Assembly (NCBI RefSeq): GCF_036452155.1
Contig: NZ_JAWJZY010000004.1
DNA length: 64,000 nt
Origin: Sorlinia euscelidii
Lineage (GTDB): Bacteria; Pseudomonadota; Alphaproteobacteria; Acetobacterales; Acetobacteraceae
Strand: one strand, 5' to 3'
Shown: one piece after another, positions 1 through 11,225 of the stretch
How positions within the stretch are numbered: the stretch's first letter is position 1
How the letters are laid out: every line of letters starts with the position of its first letter
The notes under the pieces: generated by a model
The model's input: only the letters and a program-made list of their open reading frames with translations
Told to the model about the DNA's origin: nothing
The model's database searches: none
Position numbers and translations under genes: made by a program

Positions 1-547
<547 letters not shown>

Positions 548-684
548 AAGGAACGATGATGAGTATATGTGTTGGTGAGAGCTGATGGATATATTTGCAT
601 TGTTTTAAGACAAAGCCCTGTTTTTGATAAAGCAGGCGATGGCTGATAAGGCGCCGTCAACATATCCCTTTTTTACGATGTTAT

Positions 685-761
<77 letters not shown>

Positions 762-795
762 TTATTTCCGGGTTGAGAGATCTGGGGATGATTTT

Positions 796-871
796 GGGGG
801 CGTAGCTCAGTTGGTAGAGCACCTGCTTTGCAAGCAGGGGGTTGTCGGTTCGATCCCGTCCGCCTCCACCA
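796..871 (+). tRNA. tRNA-Ala (TGC anticodon)
   Basis: A 76-nt cloverleaf with CCA encoded. The acceptor arm GGGGGCG pairs with CGCCTCC, the anticodon loop reads CTTTGCAAG (UGC), and the T-loop is GGTTCGATCCC. It follows tRNA-Ile by 34 nt in the 16S-23S spacer. Confidence 0.97.
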
Positions 872-1215
872 CATTTGTGGTGATAACATTGTAATGAAGA
901 GGGTTTTCAAGTTTGCTGCGCGGGACATTTTTCTGCGTGAGCGATGTTTGATCTTTGTCAGAGTGAATAGGTTGGTGCACTTTCTGTGTGCTGTTGGTTT
1001 CCGGGTTGGTCTGACCCGTGGAGAAGCCTTTGCGTGATGCTGATGTTTAACATTGGTATTGTGAGGGGTTTTAAAGCGATAAGGGAGCTGACATTTGGCA
1101 TACAGAGAGTGAGAAGAAAGATTAGAATGATAGAGAGATACGCGGATGCTGCATTTTCTCTACGGAGTAACGCTGCACGTGAGACGTGTGGATGGTTGCT
1201 GTGTATGTGTAGCAT
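872..1215 (+). other. Internal transcribed spacer before 23S; no gene seen
   Basis: This 344-nt stretch between tRNA-Ala and 23S shows no coding potential. The 12-mer TGATCTTTGTCA at 949-960 resembles the boxA antitermination element of rRNA operons (consensus close to TGCTCTTTAACA), which is expected in this position. The last bases, from about 1200, pair with the region after 23S to form the 23S processing stem. Confidence 0.5.
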
Positions 1216-3948
<2,733 letters not shown>

Positions 3949-4119
3949 ATCAACGCCGCTCTCCCTCACAGGAAAGCAGCATGCACATACATAGCAGTCA
4001 TCCACGCATCCAAAGCGTCTCTCTCATCTCATTCCACCCCTTCTCCTCATCCCGTCCCGCTCATTAAGCAGGACAGGGCATGCACCAGCCTCTCCACCCT
4101 GCAAAGGGTGGGCCAGATG

Positions 4120-4235
4120 ACCTGGTGGCCATGGCGGGAGACTTCCACCCGATCCCTTCCCGAACTCGGCCGTGAAACGCCCCAGCGCCTATGATACTGC
4201 AGCTTAAGCTGCGGAAAAGTCGGTCGCCGCCAGGT
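4120..4235 (+). rRNA. 5S ribosomal RNA
   Basis: A stretch of about 116 nt with the 5S layout. The terminal stem pairs CCTGGTGGC with GCCGCCAGG, the CCCGATCCC/CCGAACTCGG core is present, and the GAAACGCCCCAGCGCC helix follows. It sits about 170 nt after 23S and about 60 nt before the initiator tRNA, the usual alphaproteobacterial order. Confidence 0.93.
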
Positions 4236-4297
4236 CTCCTGACCCACCCACATCAAACCGATATCCTCAGGGGATCATTCCAATCATCCCCCACCAT

Positions 4298-4374
<77 letters not shown>

Positions 4375-4713
4375 TCTTAATAACACCCCCACTTCATACG
4401 CCTCACGCGCCTCAAACAGGCCGCTCTCTCGCGTCCTCAGCTCCCCCATCGCATCACATTAAAAAACCCCGCCCACCGCCTCGAGACCCCAAAGCGGCAG
4501 GCAGGGGCGTCTCGGTCCAGACCGACGCTCTACTCAATCTTCTCAAACGCACCCGCAACACGAACCTCAACCTTCTCATCAGGATAAACCGCCGCGACCA
4601 CCAACCTGGCCGCACGGATAAAACCGCCCCATACCCCCGTCACCACAACCCCCACTCACCTCAAAGGCAGCCGGAAAACGCCGGAAGCGGGCGCACATCG
4701 CCATCGTATCGTC
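4375..4713. other. Intergenic after the rRNA operon; no gene seen
   Basis: Open frames here are C/A-rich run-throughs without a ribosome site or recognisable domain. One hairpin is visible (CGAGAC at 4482-4487 with GTCTCG at 4509-4514, extended by C/G pairs), but no T-run follows on the plus strand. It can only be called a possible end of the rRNA transcript. Confidence 0.4.
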
Positions 4714-4742
4714 TTGAGGCAATCGTAACTATCTGCTTAAAT
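4714..4742 (+). promoter_or_regulatory. Candidate sigma-70 promoter of the tetR-family gene
   Basis: TTGAGG (4714-4719) and TTAAAT (4737-4742) are separated by exactly 17 nt. They lie upstream of two inverted repeats and the TTG start at 4818. Both boxes are imperfect, so this is a candidate only. Confidence 0.35.
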
Positions 4743-4759
4743 CTCTCGACAATGAGGGG

Positions 4760-4817
4760 TGTGACCGGTGACTGAGGGGCGATCGGTCACATTTCCGGTA
4801 AGTGAGAGGTCCGGAAA
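4760..4817 (+). promoter_or_regulatory. Two back-to-back inverted repeats, likely TetR operators
   Basis: The first repeat is TGTGACCG (4760-4767) with CGGTCACA (4784-4791), perfect 8-nt arms and a 16-nt centre. The second is TTTCCGG (4792-4798) with CCGGAAA (4811-4817), perfect 7-nt arms and a 12-nt centre, ending at the base before the start codon. TetR proteins usually bind inverted repeats near their own start, so autorepression is inferred. The second repeat also encloses the ribosome-binding site and could act on the mRNA. Confidence 0.4.
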
Positions 4818-5435
4818 TTGTCGCAGATCCAGGTGCGAAAACGACGCAGTCAAGAAAACCGGCTTGAGATCCTGACGGCAGCCGTTACGCTGTTTGAGCA
4901 ATCAGGCTTTCACCAGGTCGGTGTTGAGGACGTCGTGCGGGCGGCTAACGTGACTAAAACGACGCTTTACCGCCATTTTGGCAGTAAAGACGGGTTGGTT
5001 GTGGAGGTGCTGGGTGACCGCATCGATAAGGTGGAGGAAGGTTTAATCGCCGCCATCACGGCGCATAAAGCGCCGCGTGCACGCTTGAAAGCCATTTTTG
5101 ACTACCACACAAAATGGTTTCACAAGCCCAGTTTTGCCGGATGTCTGTTTTACCGCGCGACGGGGGAATATGCGGGTAGAAGGCGGGAGATCGCCAAGCT
5201 CAGTAAAGCGCAGAAGCTCAGCCTTCGTGCCGCGATACAGGCTTTTGTCGAAGAGTTAGGCGTGCGTAAAAACCGCAGCGAAAACTTGGCGCGGTCCATT
5301 CTTTGCCTGCTTGATGGTGCAATCATCGCCGCCCATTCATTGGGGGAAAAAGACGCGGCTGAAAATGCGTGGCAAATGGTCGAACTCGCCCTCAGGAGTG
5401 AATTGGATCGCGCCGTTTCGACGCGTAGCCGCTGA
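4818..5435 (+). CDS. TetR/AcrR family transcriptional regulator
   Basis: A 205-aa protein of usual TetR size. The N-terminal DNA-binding domain (about residues 12-58) includes the helix-turn-helix signature ending in TKTTLYRHFGSKDGL. The C-terminal ligand-binding half has the CLFYRA and SILCLLDGAI stretches seen in TetR_C subfamilies. The start is a TTG at 4818 preceded by GAGAGG at suitable spacing; an in-frame GTG at 4833 is an alternative. No target gene lies next to it: an rRNA operon is upstream and a convergent MucR-like gene downstream. The regulon is therefore unknown and autorepression is the only testable inference. Confidence 0.85.
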   Translation: MSQIQVRKRRSQENRLEILTAAVTLFEQSGFHQVGVEDVVRAANVTKTTLYRHFGSKDGLVVEVLGDRIDKVEEGLIAAITAHKAPRARLKAIFDYHTKWFHKPSFAGCLFYRATGEYAGRRREIAKLSKAQKLSLRAAIQAFVEELGVRKNRSENLARSILCLLDGAIIAAHSLGEKDAAENAWQMVELALRSELDRAVSTRSR

Positions 5436-5437
5436 AG

Positions 5438-5464
5438 GCCGCACAGTCACGTCGCTCGTGCGGC
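5438..5464. terminator. Hairpin between convergent regulators, weak terminator candidate
   Basis: GCCGCAC (5438-5444) and GTGCGGC (5458-5464) form a perfect 7-bp stem with a 13-nt loop in the short gap between two convergent genes. Neither side has a clear T-run, so the call rests on position alone. Confidence 0.25.
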
Positions 5465-5482
5465 GCCTGATACAGCCTGACT

Positions 5483-6148
5483 TTAACGGGCAGCCATTTT
5501 ATCGAGCAGGTTTGCAGTGTGTCGACGCGTATTTCCCCTCAATTTCGTCGGCGCACGGCCTGAATCGTCGAAAGTTGAGACATCCGTCGCGTCGCATTCA
5601 GCGGTGCGGTAAGCGCGCTTCTCATCAATCTTCCGCACCCGCCCCCGACGACTGGCGGCGAGATTCGGCGCGACCGTCGGATATTCGGGCGGTAGCCCCC
5701 ATCTGCGACGATAATCCTCAATGGACATGCCGAAAGTCGCGCTCAAATGTTTTTTGAGTGTTTTCAGACGCCTCCCGTCTTCCAGACAGATGATGTAATC
5801 AGGATGGACAGATTGATGAATGGGCACGGCAGGTATCAGCGTCGGGCTGCCCATGTCTGAACGCGCCTCATACGCCTCCATCATCTGCGCGCGTGGCGGG
5901 TCAGTCGGATAAATATCCTCGTGAGAGCCTTCAAATGACGGGCGCAATGCAGAAGTTTCCGGCAGCCAAATCGGGTCCATCCGGGAAATTGTGCCGTAAA
6001 TTTCCCTGACAAGCTGCGATAACTGGGCGGTCTCCACCCGTGTCGTCGCCAGATGGGCCGCCACGATGTCGGTCATGGCTCTCAGGCGCGCAAGATAGAT
6101 ATCTTCCGAGCAATTTGGGTCATGCATATCTTCAGTCATTTTCGGCAT
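5483..6148 (-). CDS. MucR/Ros-type transcriptional regulator, zinc ligands degenerate
   Basis: A 221-aa protein. Residues about 20-55 (LRAMTDIVAAHLATTRV, then a QLVREIYGTI stretch) match the N-terminal oligomerisation part of MucR. Residues about 115-155 carry the MucR/Ros domain: HPDYIICLEDG, then LKTLKKHL, then the RRRWGLPPEYP tail. Classical Ros has a C-x2-C...H-x3-H zinc finger. Here the second Cys is Asp (CLED) and the last His is Phe (HLSATF), as in some family members that do not bind zinc. A basic tail (RRGRVRK) follows. Such proteins are usually global regulators of envelope, exopolysaccharide and stationary-phase genes. The gene is convergent with tetR. Met4 and Met8 are alternative starts. 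Confidence 0.8.
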   Translation of the reverse strand: MPKMTEDMHDPNCSEDIYLARLRAMTDIVAAHLATTRVETAQLSQLVREIYGTISRMDPIWLPETSALRPSFEGSHEDIYPTDPPRAQMMEAYEARSDMGSPTLIPAVPIHQSVHPDYIICLEDGRRLKTLKKHLSATFGMSIEDYRRRWGLPPEYPTVAPNLAASRRGRVRKIDEKRAYRTAECDATDVSTFDDSGRAPTKLRGNTRRHTANLLDKMAAR

Positions 6149-6746
6149 TGTGACAGAATTTCACCCCGAATTTTGGCAGGGACGACTTGCCACGTCCCCG
6201 TAAATGAGGTCGTCGCTGCAAGGAGATTAACCGTAGCGGAAGGGCGTGACAAGCCGACTTCTTCGAAAAGATAATCACCGCCTTCTCACCAGATCCGGCA
6301 CGTGAAGCCACCCTTAAGCCGGGTTTTCGAGCCGTGTCGCGTGAGAAACGACCGTTCATTCCATGCGTCTCAGGATGCGGACAAATGCGGCATGACAGGC
6401 AGAAAGATGTCACCAGCTTTACTGAAACGAACAGGATAAGAGCATCTCGCGTATGGGAGTTGGAACGTCTGGTCTCAAATTTTCAAATACACAAAGACAA
6501 CAACCGGTAAGTCACTCCAAAATGGAATTCCAACCCTGACTTGATGGAGAGTTACACTGCGCCTGACCCTCATGAGTAAGTTGACCTGTCAGACGTAAAA
6601 TCGACGCCTTCTGAAAACCGCGTTTAATGATAACGATTATCACTTGCATCACCGGTTAATCCGTGTTTTCCAGAATGAGAGGCAGGTCCGGGACCCACCT
6701 CGTTTTCATTCAATCCGAATCATTTCGTTAAAACCGGCGGCTCACG
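6149..6746. other. Intergenic upstream of the DHB operon; only a Fur box recognised
   Basis: About 600 nt with no convincing gene on either strand. Its one clear element is the Fur-box-like sequence at 6628-6642. Its left end must hold the promoter of the minus-strand mucR-like gene. Confidence 0.5.
6628..6642 (+). promoter_or_regulatory. Fur box upstream of entC
   Basis: TGATAACGATTATCA matches the 7-1-7 Fur consensus TGATAATNATTATCA at all but one arm position. It lies about 105 nt before the entC start and covers GATTAT, a possible -10 box. Repression by iron-loaded Fur is the natural reading, since the genes below make and transport a siderophore. Confidence 0.75.
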
Positions 6747-7961
6747 ATGATGAACCACGATCAATTATCACCCAGCCATGAGGTGCGTGAGGCACGCTCA
6801 TCGCTTGAGCATTCTCCACGCGTTAGGCAACCTGTCCACGCACAGCATGCAACGCCATCATTTTTCCTGTCATCCTTTCGCGCGATAAAGGCCTCCCGCT
6901 TACAGAAACGCCTCAGTCTGAACCAGGCGTGTCAACAGCTCGCGGAATGGCGGGAGAATACTGAGCTCCCGCCAGGTCACGTTGCACCGACCATCTTGGG
7001 GGCGCTCCCCTTCGACCTGACGGCACAGGCGGAATTATTCATCCCGACGGACATCGCGCTCACCTCACGAGAAGTGCTTGAGGCGGATTGCGGGGCCGAA
7101 ACGGTTGAAGAACCCACCCTTCAATCTTACCATTCCGATCTGTCCGAAGCCCAATATTGCAGTCTTGTCAGCGACATAAAAAAAAGAATGGCGCATTCAG
7201 ATCTCCGAAAACTGGTGCTGGGACGGTGTGCGCGTCTGCGTTTTTCGGGGCCTGTCCATGTAGCTTCCGTTGCAAAGCGGCTTATCGCGCAAAATCCGAG
7301 GGACATGGTGTTCCAAATCCCATTACGGGACGGCAGTATCCTCGTCGGCGCCAGCCCGGAACTTCTCATCAGAAAAACGGGTAATGAATTCTGTTGTCAC
7401 CCTTTGGCCGGGTCCATCCCACGATCATCGGATCGAGAGGAGGACGCGCGCCGCGGCCAGGCCCTGCTTTCATCCGCCAAAGACAGGGATGAGCACGCGA
7501 TTGTTGTCGCGCAACTGAGGTCACAACTCAGCGCATTATGTCGTGACCTCGAAATCCCCGACACACCCAGCCTGACCCGGACGGCCACAATGTGGCATCT
7601 CTCAACCCGGCTCAGCGGGCGCATCGGGGACCGGAAAATGAGTGCGCTTGATCTGGCACGTCTCATCCACCCCACCGCCGCTTTATGCGGCGCGCCGAGA
7701 GATCTCGCCTTCCGCACGATCGCGGCGCTTGAGCCTTCGGGGCGCGGTCTCTTTGCCGGCCTCGTCGGGTGGAGTGATGCGCGCGGGGATGGGGAATGGG
7801 CAGTGACCATCCGTTCCGGCATCATAAAGGGTGCGGAGGCGCAGCTTTTCTCCGGCGCGGGCATCGTGCCGGGTTCCGACCCTGAAGCCGAATGGCACGA
7901 GATTGAAGCCAAATTGGGCACGATGCGGCGCGCTCTGGGACTGGAGTCTGTCAGCGCGTGA
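6747..7961 (+). CDS. entC: Isochorismate synthase (EntC/DhbC type)
   Basis: A 404-aa chorismate-binding-domain enzyme, close to EntC (391 aa), expected to convert chorismate to isochorismate in the cytoplasm. Visible family features are KLVLGR (about residue 153), the FQIPL and GASPELLIRK segment (about 190-212), LAGSIPR, HPTAALCGAPR (about 310), FAGLVGWSD (about 333) and the C-terminal IVPGSDPEAEWHEIEAKL motif with acidic Mg2+ ligands. The next two genes use isochorismate for DHB, which argues against a YbtS/Irp9-type salicylate synthase. It is the first gene of the operon, about 105 nt after a Fur box. The ribosome site is weak and Met2 is an equal start candidate. Confidence 0.88.
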   Translation: MMNHDQLSPSHEVREARSSLEHSPRVRQPVHAQHATPSFFLSSFRAIKASRLQKRLSLNQACQQLAEWRENTELPPGHVAPTILGALPFDLTAQAELFIPTDIALTSREVLEADCGAETVEEPTLQSYHSDLSEAQYCSLVSDIKKRMAHSDLRKLVLGRCARLRFSGPVHVASVAKRLIAQNPRDMVFQIPLRDGSILVGASPELLIRKTGNEFCCHPLAGSIPRSSDREEDARRGQALLSSAKDRDEHAIVVAQLRSQLSALCRDLEIPDTPSLTRTATMWHLSTRLSGRIGDRKMSALDLARLIHPTAALCGAPRDLAFRTIAALEPSGRGLFAGLVGWSDARGDGEWAVTIRSGIIKGAEAQLFSGAGIVPGSDPEAEWHEIEAKLGTMRRALGLESVSA

Positions 7962-8020
7962 CGACGTTGAAAGCGAAAGCGCCCTCTTAAAAATGAGATA
8001 GCGAGAGATCAGGACATTTT

Positions 8021-8677
8021 ATGGCGATCCCGAAAATAACATCCTATCCCCTGCCGCAATGGGGGCGCACCCGCCTCGGAGAAGGCGCCAAACCGAAGGT
8101 TGACTGGGTGATTGATCCGTCACGCGCGGCGTTGCTGATCCATGACATGCAGGATTATTTCCTGTCATTTTACGACGTCGATGCGCCGCTCGTGCGCAGT
8201 ATGATCGCCCATATCACAGGGCTCCGCGCAAAATGCCGCGCGCTTGAGGTGCCGGTATTCTACACCGCCCAGCCAACGCGTCAGAGCCTGAAGGCGCGCG
8301 CACTCCTGACCGATATATGGGGGCCGGGCCTGACGAATATAGCCCCGGAGGCGGCGCGGATTGTGCCGGAACTCACGCCGTCTCCCGAAGAAAATGTGCT
8401 GACGAAATGGCGATATAGTGCCTTCGCAAAAACCGATCTGAAAAAGCGTCTGGCGGCGGCGGGGCGCGATCAGCTTATTCTCTGTGGCGTCTATGCTTCA
8501 ATCGGCTGTCTGGCCACAAGTCTGGACGCGTTTATGCTGGACGTGAAATCTTTTCTGATCGCGGATGCGACGGCCGATTTCAACCTGGCAGACCATGAAA
8601 TGGCGCTCCGCTACGTTGAGACACGTTGTGGTCGCGTGCTGAATACGGCCGAAGCGTGTCGGTATCTTGGACAATGA
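8021..8677 (+). CDS. entB: Isochorismatase, free-standing (EntB/DhbB N-domain type)
   Basis: A 218-aa isochorismatase that should hydrolyse isochorismate to 2,3-dihydro-2,3-DHB plus pyruvate. The EntB-like motif RAALLIHDMQDYF (about residues 35-47) carries the catalytic Asp. The cis-peptide/Cys region appears as ILCGVYASIGCLATSLDAF (about 152-170), and the tail motif is ADFNLADHEMALRY. E. coli EntB and Bacillus DhbB carry an aryl carrier protein domain after the isochorismatase. Here the protein ends where that domain would begin, and the carrier is found at the N-terminus of the NRPS (irp2). CAGGA lies 7 nt before the ATG. The stop overlaps the entA start (ATGA). Confidence 0.9.
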   Translation: MAIPKITSYPLPQWGRTRLGEGAKPKVDWVIDPSRAALLIHDMQDYFLSFYDVDAPLVRSMIAHITGLRAKCRALEVPVFYTAQPTRQSLKARALLTDIWGPGLTNIAPEAARIVPELTPSPEENVLTKWRYSAFAKTDLKKRLAAAGRDQLILCGVYASIGCLATSLDAFMLDVKSFLIADATADFNLADHEMALRYVETRCGRVLNTAEACRYLGQ

Positions 8678-9441
8678 CAGCGACGCCCGAAATACCCGCC
8701 CCGAAAGCAAAAATCGCCTGGGTGACCGGCGCGGCGCAGGGTATTGGCAAGGCCATCTGCGCCCGCCTTCTCTCTGAAGGTGTCTTCGTGATCGGCATGG
8801 ATCAAAACCCGATCGCGGTCGATCATGTGTCGGACAGCATCATCTTCGATATTTCTGACCCGGAAGCCACGCTCAAAGCGGCAGACGCCCTGCTCTCGCG
8901 CTATGCCGCGCCACATTATATTGTCCATGCTGCCGGCATCTTTATCGAGGGAAGTGGCGAGACCTTATCGCTGGAATCATGGGACCGACTTTTCGCTGTC
9001 AATGTGACGGGGCCCTTCAACCTCATCAAAGCCGCGTTGCCCGCCCTGCATATTGCGCAGCGCGGCGCGATTGTGCTGATCGGGTCAAATGCAGCACATA
9101 TACCCCGGCTGGGCATGCTGGGATACGCTGCGTCAAAAGCGGCCCTTGCGGCATTAGGGCGCGGGCTGGCGCTGGAGATGGCGCCCCATCATGTCCGATG
9201 TAACATTGTCTCGCCCGGTTCGACAGATACGGAGATGCAGAGGCGTCTCTGGAAGCCAGGGTTCGGCGCGGCGGACGTGGTGCGCGGCGCGCCGAACGCA
9301 TTCCGGCTTGGTGTTCCACTGGGGAAGATCGCCACCGTGGAGGATATAGCTGACATCACGATGTTCCTCCTCTCCGATCGTGCCGGACACATTACCATGC
9401 AGGATATTGTCGTGGATGGCGGGGCAAGTCTGGGCGCTTAA
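8674..9441 (+). CDS. entA: 2,3-dihydro-2,3-dihydroxybenzoate dehydrogenase (EntA/DhbA)
   Basis: A short-chain dehydrogenase of about 255 aa that completes DHB synthesis by NAD-dependent oxidation. The sequence shows the nucleotide motif TGAAQGIGKAI, the NVTGPF segment, the catalytic Ser in IVLIGSNAA, YAASKAAL with the Tyr/Lys pair, RCNIVSPGSTDTEM, and a C-terminal DIVVDGGASLGA. The frame is open upstream to 8626, but the ATG at 8674 overlaps the entB stop as ATGA and fits the EntA N-terminus best. Position directly after entC and entB supports the DHB dehydrogenase reading over other SDR functions. Confidence 0.9.
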   Translation: MTATPEIPAPKAKIAWVTGAAQGIGKAICARLLSEGVFVIGMDQNPIAVDHVSDSIIFDISDPEATLKAADALLSRYAAPHYIVHAAGIFIEGSGETLSLESWDRLFAVNVTGPFNLIKAALPALHIAQRGAIVLIGSNAAHIPRLGMLGYAASKAALAALGRGLALEMAPHHVRCNIVSPGSTDTEMQRRLWKPGFGAADVVRGAPNAFRLGVPLGKIATVEDIADITMFLLSDRAGHITMQDIVVDGGASLGA

Positions 9442-9458
9442 AACTTGGGGGCTTGAGC

Positions 9459-11225
9459 ATGCGCAATGATACTTTGAAGTCGCTGCGCAAACCGATCCGA
9501 ACATTAATATGGGGCGGCATCTGGCTTGGCGCGTTTGGCGGGGTTTCGGCACTCATACCTTTATTCGGGCTGGCGGCGCTGGCCGAGGCGCTGCAGACTG
9601 CTCCGCCTGACCTCCATCGCATTGCGATGCTGGCGGCCCTTATCGTCGTTTGTACCGTCTTGGGTTGGTTGGCCACGACTTTGGCGATGGGGCTGACACA
9701 TCTCGCGGATGAGCGCCTTCAGGCGCGCCTGCGGTGCCAGATGATCGCGCATCTCGGCGTCCTCCCGCTCGGTTGGTTCACCGGGACGCATTCAGGCATG
9801 GTGCGCAAGGCGGTCGAGGATGACCTGACTGAGCTCCATTATCTGACGGCGCATCATGAGGTTGAGCGCATACGCGCCTTGTCCCAACCCATCATCGGTT
9901 TATTCTGTCTGTCATTGCTCGATTGGCGTCTCGCGCTGCTCGCTATGGCCACCTGGCCGCTTTACGGCGTAGCATATTTTTGGATGATGCGCGGATATCG
10001 AGAAAATCTGCAACTTATGGATCGTGATCTTGCGGCCATCAGCGCCGCCATCGTCGAACTGATCCGCAATATTGTCGTCATTAAATCCTATCGACAGGCG
10101 CGCCAGAACCATCATGATTACGGTCAGGCCACCTCGCGTTTCGCTTTATTTTACGGGGGTTGGGCGGGACGCACCGCGCGGATAGAGGCGATTTCCGCGC
10201 TCCTCCTTTCCGTGCCCGTCATCATGCTGACCAGTCTCGCCGGAGGGTATCCACTTGTAACAGGCGGGCAGGTGACCCCGGTCATGCTTTTCGCTGAAAT
10301 CATGGTGGCCATGACATTGCCCCAGTGTTTCCAAACCCTGCATACCGGCAATGCAGCCTTTAAGAGGGCTCAGGCAGCGGCCGAACGTATTGACTATCTT
10401 CTCTCACGCCCATCCCTGCCAGCCCCGACGCCGACACACCCGATCAGCCCGACCAGCGCCGAAGTCACTTTTGATCATGTTAGCTTCGCCTATGACGATG
10501 GACGCCCCGTGCTGAATCATCTCTCCTTCACCTGCGCTCCCGGGACGGTGACAGCGTTGATCGGGCCTTCCGGTGCGGGCAAATCCACTTTGGCGCGGCT
10601 TGTCCCGCGATTTTATGACGTCTCGAAGGGGGCCATACGCCTGGGCGGCGTCGACGTGCGGCAGCTTGACCGCGCAACCCTCTATAGACAGGTTGGCTTC
10701 GTCTTGCAGGAGGTGGAATTGCTGCATGGCACCGTGCGCGACAATATCTGTCTGGGCCATATCAATGCGCGAGAAAGTGATATCATCGCGGCGGCGCAGG
10801 CGGCACAGATTGACTCCGTCATTCAGGCCTTGCCGCAAGGCTATGACACGATGATCGGTGACGGATATTGTTTCTCGGGCGGTGAGGCGCAGCGCATCGC
10901 TTTAGCGCGGATGATCCTTGCCAACCGGCCCATCCTGATCCTGGATGAAGCAACATCCAGCGCCGACCCGGAACATGAAGTGCAGATTCAGGCGGCGCTC
11001 TCCCATCTTGCACGTGGTCGGACGGTGATCGTCATCGCACATCGGCTCGCCTCCATTGCCCATGCTGACCAGATACTGGTCCTTGAAGACGGTCGGATTG
11101 TTCAGAAAGGCCGCCATGAGATGCTGGTCTCGCAGGAAGGTTGTTACAAAGATCTGTGGGAGGTCGAAAATCGGGCGCAGCCTCTCTCGCATCCGGCCGA
11201 AACGGAAGGTGCCCTGCCATGCTGA
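9459..11225 (+). CDS. ybtP: ABC transporter half with fused membrane and ATPase domains, YbtP-like
   Basis: About 588 aa. The N-terminal half is a type IV (exporter-fold) membrane domain with hydrophobic segments from about residue 16 to 290. The C-terminal half is an ATPase with Walker A GPSGAGKST (about 370), signature FSGGEAQRIALAR, Walker B LILDEATS and the IAHR switch His. With the next gene it forms a heterodimer like YbtP/YbtQ, which import ferric yersiniabactin despite the exporter fold. Direction of transport cannot be read from sequence. A TTG at 9453 would extend it by two residues, but the GGGGG ribosome site is better spaced for the ATG at 9459. Confidence 0.85.
   Translation: MRNDTLKSLRKPIRTLIWGGIWLGAFGGVSALIPLFGLAALAEALQTAPPDLHRIAMLAALIVVCTVLGWLATTLAMGLTHLADERLQARLRCQMIAHLGVLPLGWFTGTHSGMVRKAVEDDLTELHYLTAHHEVERIRALSQPIIGLFCLSLLDWRLALLAMATWPLYGVAYFWMMRGYRENLQLMDRDLAAISAAIVELIRNIVVIKSYRQARQNHHDYGQATSRFALFYGGWAGRTARIEAISALLLSVPVIMLTSLAGGYPLVTGGQVTPVMLFAEIMVAMTLPQCFQTLHTGNAAFKRAQAAAERIDYLLSRPSLPAPTPTHPISPTSAEVTFDHVSFAYDDGRPVLNHLSFTCAPGTVTALIGPSGAGKSTLARLVPRFYDVSKGAIRLGGVDVRQLDRATLYRQVGFVLQEVELLHGTVRDNICLGHINARESDIIAAAQAAQIDSVIQALPQGYDTMIGDGYCFSGGEAQRIALARMILANRPILILDEATSSADPEHEVQIQAALSHLARGRTVIVIAHRLASIAHADQILVLEDGRIVQKGRHEMLVSQEGCYKDLWEVENRAQPLSHPAETEGALPC

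Noticed and set aside
6747..7961. Salicylate synthase (YbtS/Irp9) as identity of the first gene
   Set aside because: It is followed by isochorismatase and DHB dehydrogenase, which a salicylate route would not need, and its motifs fit EntC/DhbC.
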